Shown here: positions 9,501 to 18,004 of the stretch, piece by piece
Layout of the letters: every line of letters starts with the position of its first letter
Numbering within the stretch: the first letter of the stretch is position 1
Assembly (NCBI RefSeq): GCF_030506305.1
Contig: NZ_CP119421.1
Coordinates: forward strand, 2,434,501 to 2,498,500
Reading direction: 5' to 3'
DNA from: Porifericola rhodea
Lineage (GTDB): Bacteria; Bacteroidota; Bacteroidia; Cytophagales; Cyclobacteriaceae
DNA: 64,000 nucleotides
Notes under the pieces: generated by a model
The model's database searches: none
What the model was told of the DNA's origin: nothing
Seen by the model: only the letters and a program-made list of their open reading frames with translations
Program-made: the position numbers and the translations under genes

Positions 9501-12500
9501 GCCTGATAACGGCTGGCAAGAGCAGATACACTGGTTTGTGCCTTTTCTTCAGCTTTCTCTTCGCTCACTGCCTGAAGTTTATGAACAAATGTTTTATCTC
9601 CTCTAAGAGCTACTTCAGGAAACTGCTTTTTCTCAACAATTGTAAAGCTCTGATAAAGTGACTGTAGAGCTGATAAACTAAGTTGCTGATCCAGGTCTAT
9701 CAGGCTCATGCGTACAAAAGGATATTCGTTCATCATCACCCTTCCCATACCATAAAGTGCGGCCTGGTTAAAGTTAATAGGTTCACCATCAACTACATCA
9801 TCTGCGGCCTGAGATACAAAGTATACCAAAGGCTCCAGACCATGCTTTGTAATTGCTTTTAGTGCCCCTAGTGTAGATTCAGCTAAAAGTTTTTGCTGCT
9901 CTACAAGCTGTTCCTTACCTAAATCTGCTTTAAACTGGCTATCAAGTCCCCATAAATACATAATGCGATCTATTCTGAAGCCTCGGCTTTCTATATCTTC
10001 AAATGCTTTGATGATATCATCTTCTGAAGCGGGGTTGACAGCATAATGGTTGTTTTCAAGATACGAGTATTGAGCTCCTTTCTTAATTGTAATAGGCGAT
10101 AGGTTATCTTTTTTAAATAACTCCAGTAATGCATCTGCCACTCCCTGATGATCTACAAATATTACGCAGCCACCTGTAGCATCACCATTTACTCGTGTAA
10201 CATTCTGGTTTTCTTCTTCTGGGGATAGTTCATCCCACTCGTACTGGTACATACCCTCGTACACACCCTCACGGGCTTCTCCGCGTGACCCTTCAATGTA
10301 CTTACAACTCAGCCCCTGAATTTCAGCTACTAAAGAACCATCTTCATTGAGCACATAAAAATCGCCGCGCAAATACTGATGACTGGCTTCGCTTACCTCT
10401 ATGTAGCTCCAGATTTTAGTATCGGGCTTAGTATGTAACTTAAACCTTTGAATATGAACTGGCAGGTAGATTCCTCTTCTCTCTCCTTCATTGCTTTCTT
10501 TTGCCGCAAAAATGGCATGTAAAGAGGCATCTAGCAGGGCTGGGTGAAAACCAAACTGCTCAATACCATGTCGTTGACTTTTACTTAGTTTTACAGCTGC
10601 CAGAATTTCGTTTTCGCCACGGTAAAGCTTCTGTATGCAGCGGAAGGCTTCACCATATTGCAAACCCCCTTCTTTTAGTTCAAGATACAAGTTAGATACC
10701 GATACCGTATCCTGTAGGCGTTGCTGTATTGCTTTTAAATCTACTGTACGGCTTTCAAATTTATCCTCCAGATAATTCATTAGGCCGCGGGAGTGCATTG
10801 TCCATCCGGCACCCTCTTCTTCTGCTTTACTAAATATAGCGTAGCTACCTTCGTCTGATGAAACTTCCAGGCGAATATCCATAGACTGGTCTTCCTCAGG
10901 TAGGAAAAGAGCAGACTCAAAGTGAATATCTTCCAGGAAGCCAAATTTATCGCCAAAAGAAGCCTGAGCAGCAGCATAAGCAACCTCCAGGTGGCCAGTA
11001 CCAGGGAAGATTACAGTGCCATCCACCTTATGATCCTCTACGTACGGATGTACTTTGGGACTTAAGTCTAGCTTCCAGATGAACTGTCTCTCGTTGCCAG
11101 CCCATTGTTCCTGTCCGGCAAGGTGAGGGTGAACCGAAGCGCTTAAACGATGAGCGCTATGTTCTTTAGACTCAAACCAGTAAGATTTATGTTGCCAAGC
11201 ATAAGCAGGTAGCTGAATATGGGTACATTTTGCAGGAAATACCTTTTTCCAGTCCATACCGTATCCGTAAGCATATAGATGGGCGAGGGCAGTTCCAATG
11301 CTTAGGGCCTCCTCTTCTTTTCTTCTTAAAGTAGGTACTACAACCGCATGGCTGATATTTTTGCTGGCTATCAGATCGTTTACACCATTACTCAAAACGG
11401 GGTGGGGGGCAATCTCCACAAAGGTGTTGTAACCATCTTCCAGCATCGCTGATACTGCATCTGTAAAGTAGACGGGCTCCCGTACATTCATGTACCAGTA
11501 TACACTACTGAGGTGGGTTCCATCCTCTTTCTTTCCGCTCACTGTAGAGTAGAGCGGAATTTTGGCAGTAGTTGTTTCCAGATGTTGCAATGAAGCAATA
11601 AGCTCATCTTTGAGAGGCTCCATATGATGGCTATGGAAAGGTACATTTACCTTTAAGAAACGATGAAAGATATCCTGCTGATCCAGCTTTTCGGCAATTT
11701 TTTGCAGAGGCTCCTCGTCACCTGATAGAGTAAGCATTTCTGGTCCATTGATAGCGGCAATAGATACTCTGTTTTCTACACTACGTAGAAGAGCGAGCGC
11801 TGCATCTACCTTTAGGCCTGCGGCTAGCATTTTTCCTTTACCGCTTGCTCTGTTCTGTCCACGGCTACGGTGATAGATTACTTCTACAGCCTGTTCCAGG
11901 GTAAGCGAGCCGGAAGTATAAGCGGCAGCTACCTCGCCTATAGAGTGCCCTACACAGCCCTGGGGTAAAACTCCCTGGCTTTTAAGTACTTCTGCCAGTC
12001 CAATTTGTACGGCCATAATTGCGGGCTGAGCAATTTGCGTCTCGCTAACCCGAGAACTTGCTTCATCTTTCTGCATCTCTTCCAGTAGAGACCACCCAGA
12101 TACTTTTGAGAAGATCTGATCAATTTCATGGACTACTTCGCTAAATACCTGATTGTTTTTGAGTAGTTGCTGACCCATGGCATACCATTGGGGGCCCTGC
12201 CCAGAGAAAATAAAGCCTATTTTAGCTTCAAACTGTGGTTTTACTTTTTGGGAAATCATTCCCGGACGAGTTTCACCATCCAGAAAGGCCTGCAAATGCT
12301 GCTTAAGCTCTTCTTTACTGCGGCAAACCACAGCCAGGCGATAGTCGTGCTGCGACCTTCTTAATGCTTGGTTAGCACAAATTTCTGATAGCGGAGCTGT
12401 AGACTGAGAAACAAAATCAATATAGTTTTCAGTATTTTGCTTAAGAGCATCTTCACTTCTTGCAGAAAGTGTAAACAGCTCTAGCTTTTCACTATTTTCT

Positions 12501-13840
12501 TTTGATGTACTTCTCTGCTCTGATCTGCCCTCGTAAGACTTCATAACCACGTGGGCATTTGTTCCACCTGCGCCAAATGAATTTACCCCAGCTACAATAG
12601 TCTCTCCTTTGGGCAACTCAGTTAACTGCGTGGGTACTTTGAGCCTATATTGGTCAAAGGGTATTTTAGGGTTAGGGTTTTCAAAATGCAGGTTTTGGGG
12701 TATCTGCTTATTTTTAAGAATTAGTGCCAGCTTGATAAGTCCTGCAACTCCTGCTGCTGACTCCAGGTGGCCAATATTTGGTTTAACTGATCCTATCCAG
12801 CACTTTTCATCTTCCGAGCGGTTTTTACCTATTACATTACCAAAAGCATTTGTTTCTATAGGATCACCCACAGGCGTGCCGGTACCGTGGGCTTCTACAT
12901 AGCTAACTTCTTTAGGGTCTATACCGGCATCGCGGTATGCCGTTTCCAGCATAGCTGTTTGTGAAGATACACTGGGCACAGTAAACCCGTCTTCAGTGTG
13001 TCCATCCTGGTTGACTGCCGAACCATGGATTGTAGCATAAATGCGATCGCCGTCTGCTTCGGCCTGTGCTAATGGCTTTAATAGAACTACACCACAGCCC
13101 TCACTTCTTACATAACCGTTGGCGCGGCTGTCAAATGTTTTACATTGTCCGTCGGGTGAGAGAAAGTTTCCTTTGGACATCATGATAGATGACTCAGGGC
13201 GGAGTATGGCATTAACCCCTCCCGCCAGAGCCATCGTGCTTTCACCAGACCATATACTTTTACAAGCCAGGTGTATGCCTACCAATGAGGATGAGCAGGC
13301 TGTATCTAATGTTACGCTAGGGCCTTTTAAGTTATAAACATAAGAAAGGCGGTTAGCGATAGAGGTTAGCGAAACCCCCATAGGCACATGGGGTGTAATG
13401 TGCTTTTGCTGAAGTACTGAGGTTTGCATATCCCAGTAATCATTCATAAACACTCCCATAAATACCGAGGTTAGGCTTCCAGACATTTGGTCAAGTCTAA
13501 TACCTGCATCTTCCATAGCCTGATAGCTTACCTCTAGCAGCATGCGTTGCTGAGGGTCCATGCGAGAAGCTTCTGCAGGAAAAATCTTAAAAAAGTCAGC
13601 ATCAAACTGGTCAATACCATTTACAAAGCCCCCTTTTTTGTTCTTTACCTTTCCGGCTTTACTATTATCAGGATCATAGTATTTCTCCAGGGACCAGCGG
13701 TTTTCCGGAACATCAGAAATGGCGTTAATACCTTCTTTTAATAGTTTCCAAAAGTCATCTACATGATTTACGTTGCCTGGCAGGCGGCAGCCTATCCCTA
13801 CAATTGCAATTGGGTCTTTTGGTTTCTCTAATGCAGTCAT
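6587..13840 (-). CDS. Highly reducing single-module type I polyketide/fatty acid synthase (KS-AT-DH-ER-KR-ACP-TE)
   Basis: This 2417-residue megasynthase carries a full reductive cycle plus a release domain. In order: ketosynthase, about 10-435 (DTACSSS with Cys182; His318 in EAHGTG; His358); acyltransferase, 541-830 (GHSIGE with Ser633; VPFHS at 733-737 resembles the malonyl-type HAFHS motif); dehydratase, 927-1180 (His937-x3-Gly-x4-Pro, and Asp1104 in HPALLD); a structural KR-like half, 1220-1420; enoyl reductase, 1450-1770 (HAASGGVGIA at 1592); ketoreductase, 1790-1970 (TGGASGFG; Ser1925, Tyr1938, Asn1942; LDD at 1881-1883); ACP, 2065-2140 (GLDS, Ser2102); and thioesterase, 2185-2410 (GHSFGG, Ser2258; Asp2365; His2393). 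All the catalytic residues I looked for are present. There is no methyltransferase signature. The gene stands alone with a phosphopantetheinyl transferase, so it is probably iterative and makes a saturated or partly reduced chain released as a free acid (inference). The product is unknown. Confidence 0.95.
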   Translation of the reverse strand: MTALEKPKDPIAIVGIGCRLPGNVNHVDDFWKLLKEGINAISDVPENRWSLEKYYDPDNSKAGKVKNKKGGFVNGIDQFDADFFKIFPAEASRMDPQQRMLLEVSYQAMEDAGIRLDQMSGSLTSVFMGVFMNDYWDMQTSVLQQKHITPHVPMGVSLTSIANRLSYVYNLKGPSVTLDTACSSSLVGIHLACKSIWSGESTMALAGGVNAILRPESSIMMSKGNFLSPDGQCKTFDSRANGYVRSEGCGVVLLKPLAQAEADGDRIYATIHGSAVNQDGHTEDGFTVPSVSSQTAMLETAYRDAGIDPKEVSYVEAHGTGTPVGDPIETNAFGNVIGKNRSEDEKCWIGSVKPNIGHLESAAGVAGLIKLALILKNKQIPQNLHFENPNPKIPFDQYRLKVPTQLTELPKGETIVAGVNSFGAGGTNAHVVMKSYEGRSEQRSTSKENSEKLELFTLSARSEDALKQNTENYIDFVSQSTAPLSEICANQALRRSQHDYRLAVVCRSKEELKQHLQAFLDGETRPGMISQKVKPQFEAKIGFIFSGQGPQWYAMGQQLLKNNQVFSEVVHEIDQIFSKVSGWSLLEEMQKDEASSRVSETQIAQPAIMAVQIGLAEVLKSQGVLPQGCVGHSIGEVAAAYTSGSLTLEQAVEVIYHRSRGQNRASGKGKMLAAGLKVDAALALLRSVENRVSIAAINGPEMLTLSGDEEPLQKIAEKLDQQDIFHRFLKVNVPFHSHHMEPLKDELIASLQHLETTTAKIPLYSTVSGKKEDGTHLSSVYWYMNVREPVYFTDAVSAMLEDGYNTFVEIAPHPVLSNGVNDLIASKNISHAVVVPTLRRKEEEALSIGTALAHLYAYGYGMDWKKVFPAKCTHIQLPAYAWQHKSYWFESKEHSAHRLSASVHPHLAGQEQWAGNERQFIWKLDLSPKVHPYVEDHKVDGTVIFPGTGHLEVAYAAAQASFGDKFGFLEDIHFESALFLPEEDQSMDIRLEVSSDEGSYAIFSKAEEEGAGWTMHSRGLMNYLEDKFESRTVDLKAIQQRLQDTVSVSNLYLELKEGGLQYGEAFRCIQKLYRGENEILAAVKLSKSQRHGIEQFGFHPALLDASLHAIFAAKESNEGERRGIYLPVHIQRFKLHTKPDTKIWSYIEVSEASHQYLRGDFYVLNEDGSLVAEIQGLSCKYIEGSRGEAREGVYEGMYQYEWDELSPEEENQNVTRVNGDATGGCVIFVDHQGVADALLELFKKDNLSPITIKKGAQYSYLENNHYAVNPASEDDIIKAFEDIESRGFRIDRIMYLWGLDSQFKADLGKEQLVEQQKLLAESTLGALKAITKHGLEPLVYFVSQAADDVVDGEPINFNQAALYGMGRVMMNEYPFVRMSLIDLDQQLSLSALQSLYQSFTIVEKKQFPEVALRGDKTFVHKLQAVSEEKAEEKAQTSVSALASRYQAIVKEYGTLDGIVFRQTDQRALKDQEVEIEVKAAGLNFKDIMNVMGLLSDEAVEGGVAGKALGLECAGVVKRVGKQVKDIKIGDEVMAWSANSFAGYTITNASCVVQKPKHMSFEEAATLTVVYLTAHYSLNYLARLSEEDTVLIHAASGGVGIAAIHLAQQAGARIIATAGTEEKRKFVSTMDVEHVFDSRSLSFADEVRAVTNGKGVDVILNSLSGKGLTQSIKCLAPFGTFIEIGKADIYKDTKLALKRFGDNLSFHAVDLDRLMLQKPRLGKKLFQEVVDLIVEQEIPAHPLQVFSISQLSDALRTLSKGTHVGKLAVSMQADDTVKVLPNTSLKLDANATYIVTGGASGFGLVLAKWLSEKGAKNLVLLSRSGGKQQSDFDLVEQMQQEGVEVHSIKLDITDEQAIQQLLMRIRTEMPPLKGIIHSAAVLDDATLPNTDMQRFQRVFTPKVMGAWNLHQASKDDNLDFFLMLSSISSLFGLPGQSNYSSANNFLDKLAKFRQSQGLAASSVNLGVLGMYAGMSKEGGNVLNVLANQGWLPLSLSQVTEKIENILLQKPAVRMAANLDWKNFRGFFTHLQNDVRFAHFMQEANQGGGRGGQSGLMDQVLQATEDSQVPMLKGMVAEALSKILGTSTDQIETELSISAMGLDSLMLNQLRNWIHQKLEINFPLMKIAKGPSITELAAQLLEEAKNTTEDQAHEQVETSGIASEDDIEVIADKWMIRNKKLKEDVQQRIFCFHPVGAGASMFSHFVYHPPKGSEVLAFQLPGRENRADEAHYEDIAKLIPELAQVILPYLDKPFIVMGHSFGGIVGFELIRYLRMHHALSPQHLFITGTIAPQLTRKWKERDVISQTAVETNSEERLLSLMNYIDDVDFLKRILPVMRKDMPLIMSYLYQEEERLNFPITAFAAAQDEVVLVEEVSQWKEQTQAEFTLEVVDGDHWFLSRNKELILQRLEEAAVPTIKV

Positions 13841-14625
13841 GATGATAATGTGTGGAATAAATTGAGTGTTAATACTTAAAATATATACGTGTTAAAAGTA
13901 ATGTATAATTCAAAAATATAGGTTAAAATGACTATGGGTTGCCTTCTAGTAAGCGTAGCTTACATGTGTAATGAGGAAGGAATTGAACAGAAAATTGATA
14001 CAGATAACTGTATTATGCTTTGAATAATAGGAGCAAAATAAATGTTTTATCGTATATGTATAATGTTAAATATGAATAATTATATATAAATAATAGTAAT
14101 ATATAGCTATTAAAATTAAGTATTAAGAAGATATGTAAGGAGTGAAATTAATACTTACAGTGCACACAAAACATTTTAAATACCTGCTTATATTAGTAGG
14201 TTTTTTTATTGTAAACCTTGTAATATCAGTGAGTTGGACAATTTTAAGGAAGTATATACTTAAGTATATAAATCTATTTAAAGTAGTTGAAAGTGAGGAA
14301 ATTTGTTACCCCCAAGCATGTTATTTTAAAAGTGTTATTTTTTATTTACCGCGTAAAATGCATGGGCTTGGCTGTTAACCATACTATCTAAGGTGTGAGT
14401 ATTATCATCAAGGATTAACTAATTCGGAAATTTAGAATGTTTGTATTGCTTATGGTACAGCGAAGCAAAGATTATATAATACCCAAACACAATTTATCCG
14501 AAGTTTAAAAGCTCAAATTAAGGCGTAAATGCTCAAAGTAGGCTCTAAAAGTTTTGGAATAATATTTTTTGTTAACTTCAAAACTTAAGCTCAATACTAT
14601 TTTTACAACCTATACTACTGTATTT
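13841..14625. other. Long AT-rich divergent intergenic region
   Basis: About 785 bp separate the PKS start (leftward) from the sulfatase start (rightward), so the region must hold both promoters. It is much more AT-rich than the flanking genes. An open frame at 14142-14378 (78 codons, GTG start, one hydrophobic segment) is possible but lacks recognisable similarity, and I do not accept it as a gene. I see no tRNA, IS end or obvious repeat. Confidence 0.6.
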
Positions 14626-16107
14626 ATGAAGAAACTCCCGCTTTGGGTATTAATAGCAGCCCTACCAATTTCGCTTTTACTCAGCTGTACGGAGAGGAGC
14701 AAAGAAACAACCTCTGAGCCCCCTAATTTTGTGTTTATTCTGGTAGACGATCTGGGCTGGACAGATTTAAGTAGCTTTGGCAGTAACTTTTACGAGACTC
14801 CTAACATAGATGCGTTGGCAGCCAGTGGCATGAAATTTACCAATGCATATGCCGCCTGTCCTGTATGTTCGCCAACTCGCGCCAGTATTATGACGGGGAA
14901 GTATCCTGCTCGTATGGAAGCCACAGACTGGTTTGGCGCACCACAGCCCGATAATGTAGATAAGCACTGGACTAAAGATAAGCCCCTCCTTCCCGCTCCA
15001 TATCTGGAACATATGAAGCCCGAAGAAAAAACACTGGCAGAAGCGTTTAAAGAAGCAGGATATGCTACTTTTTTTGCGGGCAAATGGCATTTGGGAGACG
15101 AAGAAAAATATTATCCTGAAGCTCAGGGGTTTGATGTAAATATTGGTGGCTATCATAGAGGTGGGCCATACACTGGTAATCGCTATTTCTCACCTTACGA
15201 TAACCCAAAAATGACAAATGGCCCTGAAGGAGAGCATTTGCCGGATCGCCTGGCCGCAGAAACAGCAAGTTTTATCGAGCAACATAAAGACTCTTCGTTT
15301 CTGGCATATCTTTCTTTTTATTCGGTACATACACCATTAATGGCCAGAGAGGATCTTAAAGCAAAATACGAAGCAAAAAGGGATAGTTTAGGCTTGCAAG
15401 ATAAGTGGGGAGAGGAGGGTGATCGTAAACACCGTTTGGTGCAAAGCCATGCCGTATACGCAGGCATGGTTGAAGCGATGGATCAGGCTGTGGGTAAGGT
15501 GTTAGCTCAGCTTGAGCAATCTGGTGTAGCTCACAATACTGTGGTTATTTTCATGTCAGATAATGGTGGTCTATCCACTTCAGAGGGGCACCCAACCACA
15601 AACCTGCCACTACGTGCTGGTAAAGGCTGGCTTTACGAAGGAGGAATACGAGAGCCTATGATTGTTCGTTGGCCTTCGGTAACTCAAGAAGGGAGTGAGA
15701 GCCAAGTACCTCTTACCAGTACCGATTTTTATCCTACCATGTTGGAAATCGCAGGTATTGAACTACAGCCAGATCAGCATAAAGACGGTAAAAGTTTTGT
15801 GAGTACTCTCAAAGGCTCAACTGAAAGCGTACACGATGCTATTTTCTGGCACTACCCTCATTACGGTAACCAGGGAGGTTCGCCTGGCTCTGCTATGCGC
15901 AAAGGAGACTGGAAGCTGATTCATTGGTACGAAGGCAATCGCTATGAGCTGTACAATCTGGCAAAAGATATAGGAGAAGAACATAATCTGGCAGAAGAGC
16001 ACCCAGATAGATTAGCCAGCATGAAAGATGAACTACATCATTGGGTAGAAGAGGTAGGCGGAAAGATTCCTCAGCCTAACCCTAATGCTGCCAAAGCACA
16101 ACTATAA
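14626..16107 (+). CDS. Sulfatase (S1 family, formylglycine type), lipoprotein
   Basis: This 493-residue enzyme is predicted to hydrolyse sulfate esters, probably on a polysaccharide or glycoside. I chose the ATG at 14626 because it gives a clean lipoprotein signal (LLLSC, lipidated Cys21) just after a short basic N-terminus; an upstream TTG at 14569 would add 19 atypical residues. The metal-binding VDDLGW motif (Asp41, Asp42) and the active-site CSPTR motif (Cys81, to be converted to formylglycine) are present, as is the later DNGG motif. No formylglycine-generating enzyme or radical-SAM maturase gene is in this window, so maturation must be encoded elsewhere. The substrate is not clear from sequence. 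It is probably anchored in the periplasm or at the cell surface. Confidence 0.92.
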   Translation: MKKLPLWVLIAALPISLLLSCTERSKETTSEPPNFVFILVDDLGWTDLSSFGSNFYETPNIDALAASGMKFTNAYAACPVCSPTRASIMTGKYPARMEATDWFGAPQPDNVDKHWTKDKPLLPAPYLEHMKPEEKTLAEAFKEAGYATFFAGKWHLGDEEKYYPEAQGFDVNIGGYHRGGPYTGNRYFSPYDNPKMTNGPEGEHLPDRLAAETASFIEQHKDSSFLAYLSFYSVHTPLMAREDLKAKYEAKRDSLGLQDKWGEEGDRKHRLVQSHAVYAGMVEAMDQAVGKVLAQLEQSGVAHNTVVIFMSDNGGLSTSEGHPTTNLPLRAGKGWLYEGGIREPMIVRWPSVTQEGSESQVPLTSTDFYPTMLEIAGIELQPDQHKDGKSFVSTLKGSTESVHDAIFWHYPHYGNQGGSPGSAMRKGDWKLIHWYEGNRYELYNLAKDIGEEHNLAEEHPDRLASMKDELHHWVEEVGGKIPQPNPNAAKAQL

Positions 16108-16190
16108 GCTTTCATTAAAGTGAGCCTAAGACTGGAAAAACTTTTGAGACTTTTCATCTTTGTAGCTTACTATCAAATTTTTTTAAAGGC

Positions 16191-16721
16191 ATGACAAAAA
16201 AAAGAGTAGCCATTGACATGGACGAAGTGATGGCGGATGCACTAGGTAAGCTTGTCCGCTTGTACGAAAAAGAATACGAGCCGGTAGACCCGGACAAATT
16301 ACACGGAAAATTGCTTGAGCAGGCTATTAGACCGGAGCATTCTCATGTAGTAAGGGAGTACCTCTTTGACAAAGATTTTTTTAAAGATCTGGAAGTAATG
16401 CCCGACAGCCAGGAGGTTGTAAAGGCGATGCACGAACGATATGAAATATTTATTGTTACTGCCGCTATGGAATTTCCAGACTCGCTTTGGCACAAGTACA
16501 ATTGGTTACAGGAGCACTTTCCATTTCTTCACTGGAAGAATTTTGTATTCTGTGGCGACAAAAGCATTATACAGGCTGACTATCTGATAGATGATCATCC
16601 TAAAAACCTGCTTACCTTCTCTGGTGAGCCAGTTATATTTACTTCTCCTCATAATGTGCATGAAACGCGTTTTCGCAGGGTAAACAACTGGAAGGAAGTA
16701 GGAGACATGTTTTTAGAATGA
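16191..16721 (+). CDS. 5'(3')-deoxyribonucleotidase-like HAD phosphatase
   Basis: This 176-residue protein matches the NT5C-type HAD phosphatases that remove phosphate from deoxyribonucleoside monophosphates. The nucleophile motif DMDEV contains Asp9 and Asp11, a threonine follows in IVTAA (near residue 88), and the acidic motif LIDDHP lies at about 134-139. The length is typical of the bacterial members. It follows the sulfatase by 83 bp on the same strand but shows no functional link to it. A long hairpin lies just downstream. Confidence 0.88.
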   Translation: MTKKRVAIDMDEVMADALGKLVRLYEKEYEPVDPDKLHGKLLEQAIRPEHSHVVREYLFDKDFFKDLEVMPDSQEVVKAMHERYEIFIVTAAMEFPDSLWHKYNWLQEHFPFLHWKNFVFCGDKSIIQADYLIDDHPKNLLTFSGEPVIFTSPHNVHETRFRRVNNWKEVGDMFLE

Positions 16722-16733
16722 ATGAATAACCTG

Positions 16734-16787
16734 CAAATAACTTCTTTGCTGCTAATTGTGTTATGCTTAGCAGCAAAGTGTTATTTG
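16734..16787. repeat. Long imperfect inverted repeat (hairpin) after the nucleotidase gene
   Basis: The left arm (16734-16754) and right arm (16768-16787) pair over about 20 positions with roughly three mismatches around a 13-nt loop; the core is TTTGCTGCTA with TAGCAGCAAA. No T-tract follows, so it is not a classical intrinsic terminator. It may stabilise the 3' end of the transcript or act as a bidirectional barrier. Confidence 0.7.
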
Positions 16788-16818
16788 TAACGTTTGACAC
16801 ATACTAATTTTTTTAACT

Positions 16819-17322
16819 ATGCAACATGCAGGATATACCAATACTTCCGGTACTAAGGAAGCCCCAGACCTGAGCTGGGTAGATAGTCTTACCCATTTGC
16901 TGGACAGCCGTTTTAAGCTGCCAGGCACTAACTTTCGTTTTGGACTAGACCCTATATTAGGTCTGATTCCAGGTATAGGCGATGCTACAAGTATGCTTAT
17001 TTCAGGCGTGCTTATTTTGCATATGTACAGACATGGTGCCAGCCGAAAGGCTATCATTATGATGGTGGGCAATGTACTGCTGGATGCCATTATAGGTAGT
17101 ATACCCATCGTGGGAAGTATCTTCGATTTTGCCTACAAAGCCAATGAGCGAAATATCAGGATAATGAAGCGGCACTACTACGAAGGTCGTTACCAGGGTA
17201 GGGGTACAGGTATGATGATTGTAGCAGGATTATTAATCTTGGGAGTAATTGTACTGATACTCTGGGGTACCTGGGAGATTGTATCCTGGTTATTTGAAAG
17301 TTTGCAGGGAGGGTTTTTATAG
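16819..17322 (+). CDS. DUF4112 family membrane protein
   Basis: This 167-residue protein matches the DUF4112 family by eye: an N-terminal LDSRFKLPGT segment, the core DPILGLIPGIGD (about 52-63), a further hydrophobic segment rich in glycine and isoleucine (about 88-108), and a C-terminal membrane helix (about 133-158). The family is widespread in bacteria, but I know of no established function. It stands as an apparently single gene between a hairpin and the flavin reductase-like gene. Confidence 0.85.
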   Translation: MQHAGYTNTSGTKEAPDLSWVDSLTHLLDSRFKLPGTNFRFGLDPILGLIPGIGDATSMLISGVLILHMYRHGASRKAIIMMVGNVLLDAIIGSIPIVGSIFDFAYKANERNIRIMKRHYYEGRYQGRGTGMMIVAGLLILGVIVLILWGTWEIVSWLFESLQGGFL

Positions 17323-17410
17323 TGCAGCACACTTTATTTATCTGAACAACACATGTATCTGTTAGTTGATTAGTTAAAGAGATTTTTTGAACTAATAAAT
17401 AGATATAGAC

Positions 17411-17932
17411 ATGGATAGAGAGATAAATAAAAATAATGAAGTATCTCAGGCACTTAAAAAAATTACTTACGGATATTATATAGTAACCTCTCGCAAAGAT
17501 AGTGAAGAAATGTCTACGCGCGATAAGGATTTTGTAGCCGCAGGTACAATAAGTTGGGTGAGCCAGGGTTCTTTTGAGCCGCCGTTGGTAACAGTTGCAG
17601 TAAAAAAACAGTCAGATCTACACGAAACGATAGAGAAAAGCCGAAAATTCGCTATAAACATTGTAGGTAAAGACCATAAGGATATGCTATCTTCTTTTGC
17701 AAAAGATAGCACAGTGGAAGATAATAAGCTTAATGGCTTTTCTTTTACCGATGGGAAAACAGGATCTCCTATTTTGGATGATGTGCCAGCCTTTATAGAA
17801 TGTGAAATACGAGAGGAGGTAACTATAGGCGACCACAGTATTTTTGTGGGAGAGGTAGTGAATGCAGGAACTCGTGATGCTGGTGCTGTACCACTTGTAG
17901 AGTGGGAAGCGGGTATGCATTACGGAGGATAA
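17411..17932 (+). CDS. Flavin reductase-like (FMN-binding split barrel) protein
   Basis: This 173-residue protein has the flavin reductase-like split-barrel fold, with the family pattern GTISWVSQGSFEPPLVTVAV (about 43-62) that normally binds FMN and the later stretch FAINIVG. Homologues either reduce free FMN for a monooxygenase or act as flavin-bound oxidoreductases; no partner monooxygenase is adjacent. It ends at a strong bidirectional hairpin shared with the convergent gene at 18005-18886. Confidence 0.85.
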   Translation: MDREINKNNEVSQALKKITYGYYIVTSRKDSEEMSTRDKDFVAAGTISWVSQGSFEPPLVTVAVKKQSDLHETIEKSRKFAINIVGKDHKDMLSSFAKDSTVEDNKLNGFSFTDGKTGSPILDDVPAFIECEIREEVTIGDHSIFVGEVVNAGTRDAGAVPLVEWEAGMHYGG

Positions 17933-17956
17933 ATTTAATATTAGAAATATTAGAGC

Positions 17957-17987
17957 AAAAAAATAAGGGGCCGTCAGGCCCCTTTCT
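17957..17987. terminator. Bidirectional rho-independent terminator
   Basis: A GC-rich hairpin (AAGGGGCC / GGCCCCTT) sits between convergent genes, with an A-run on the left and T residues on the right, so it can stop transcription from both sides. Confidence 0.88.
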
Positions 17988-18004
17988 TGTAGGTTTGAGC
18001 TATA

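Noticed and set aside
14142-14378. 78-codon frame with one hydrophobic segment in the PKS/sulfatase gap
   Set aside because: GTG start sits inside the purine-rich stretch that would be its ribosome site, composition equals the AT-rich background, no recognisable family and no terminator.
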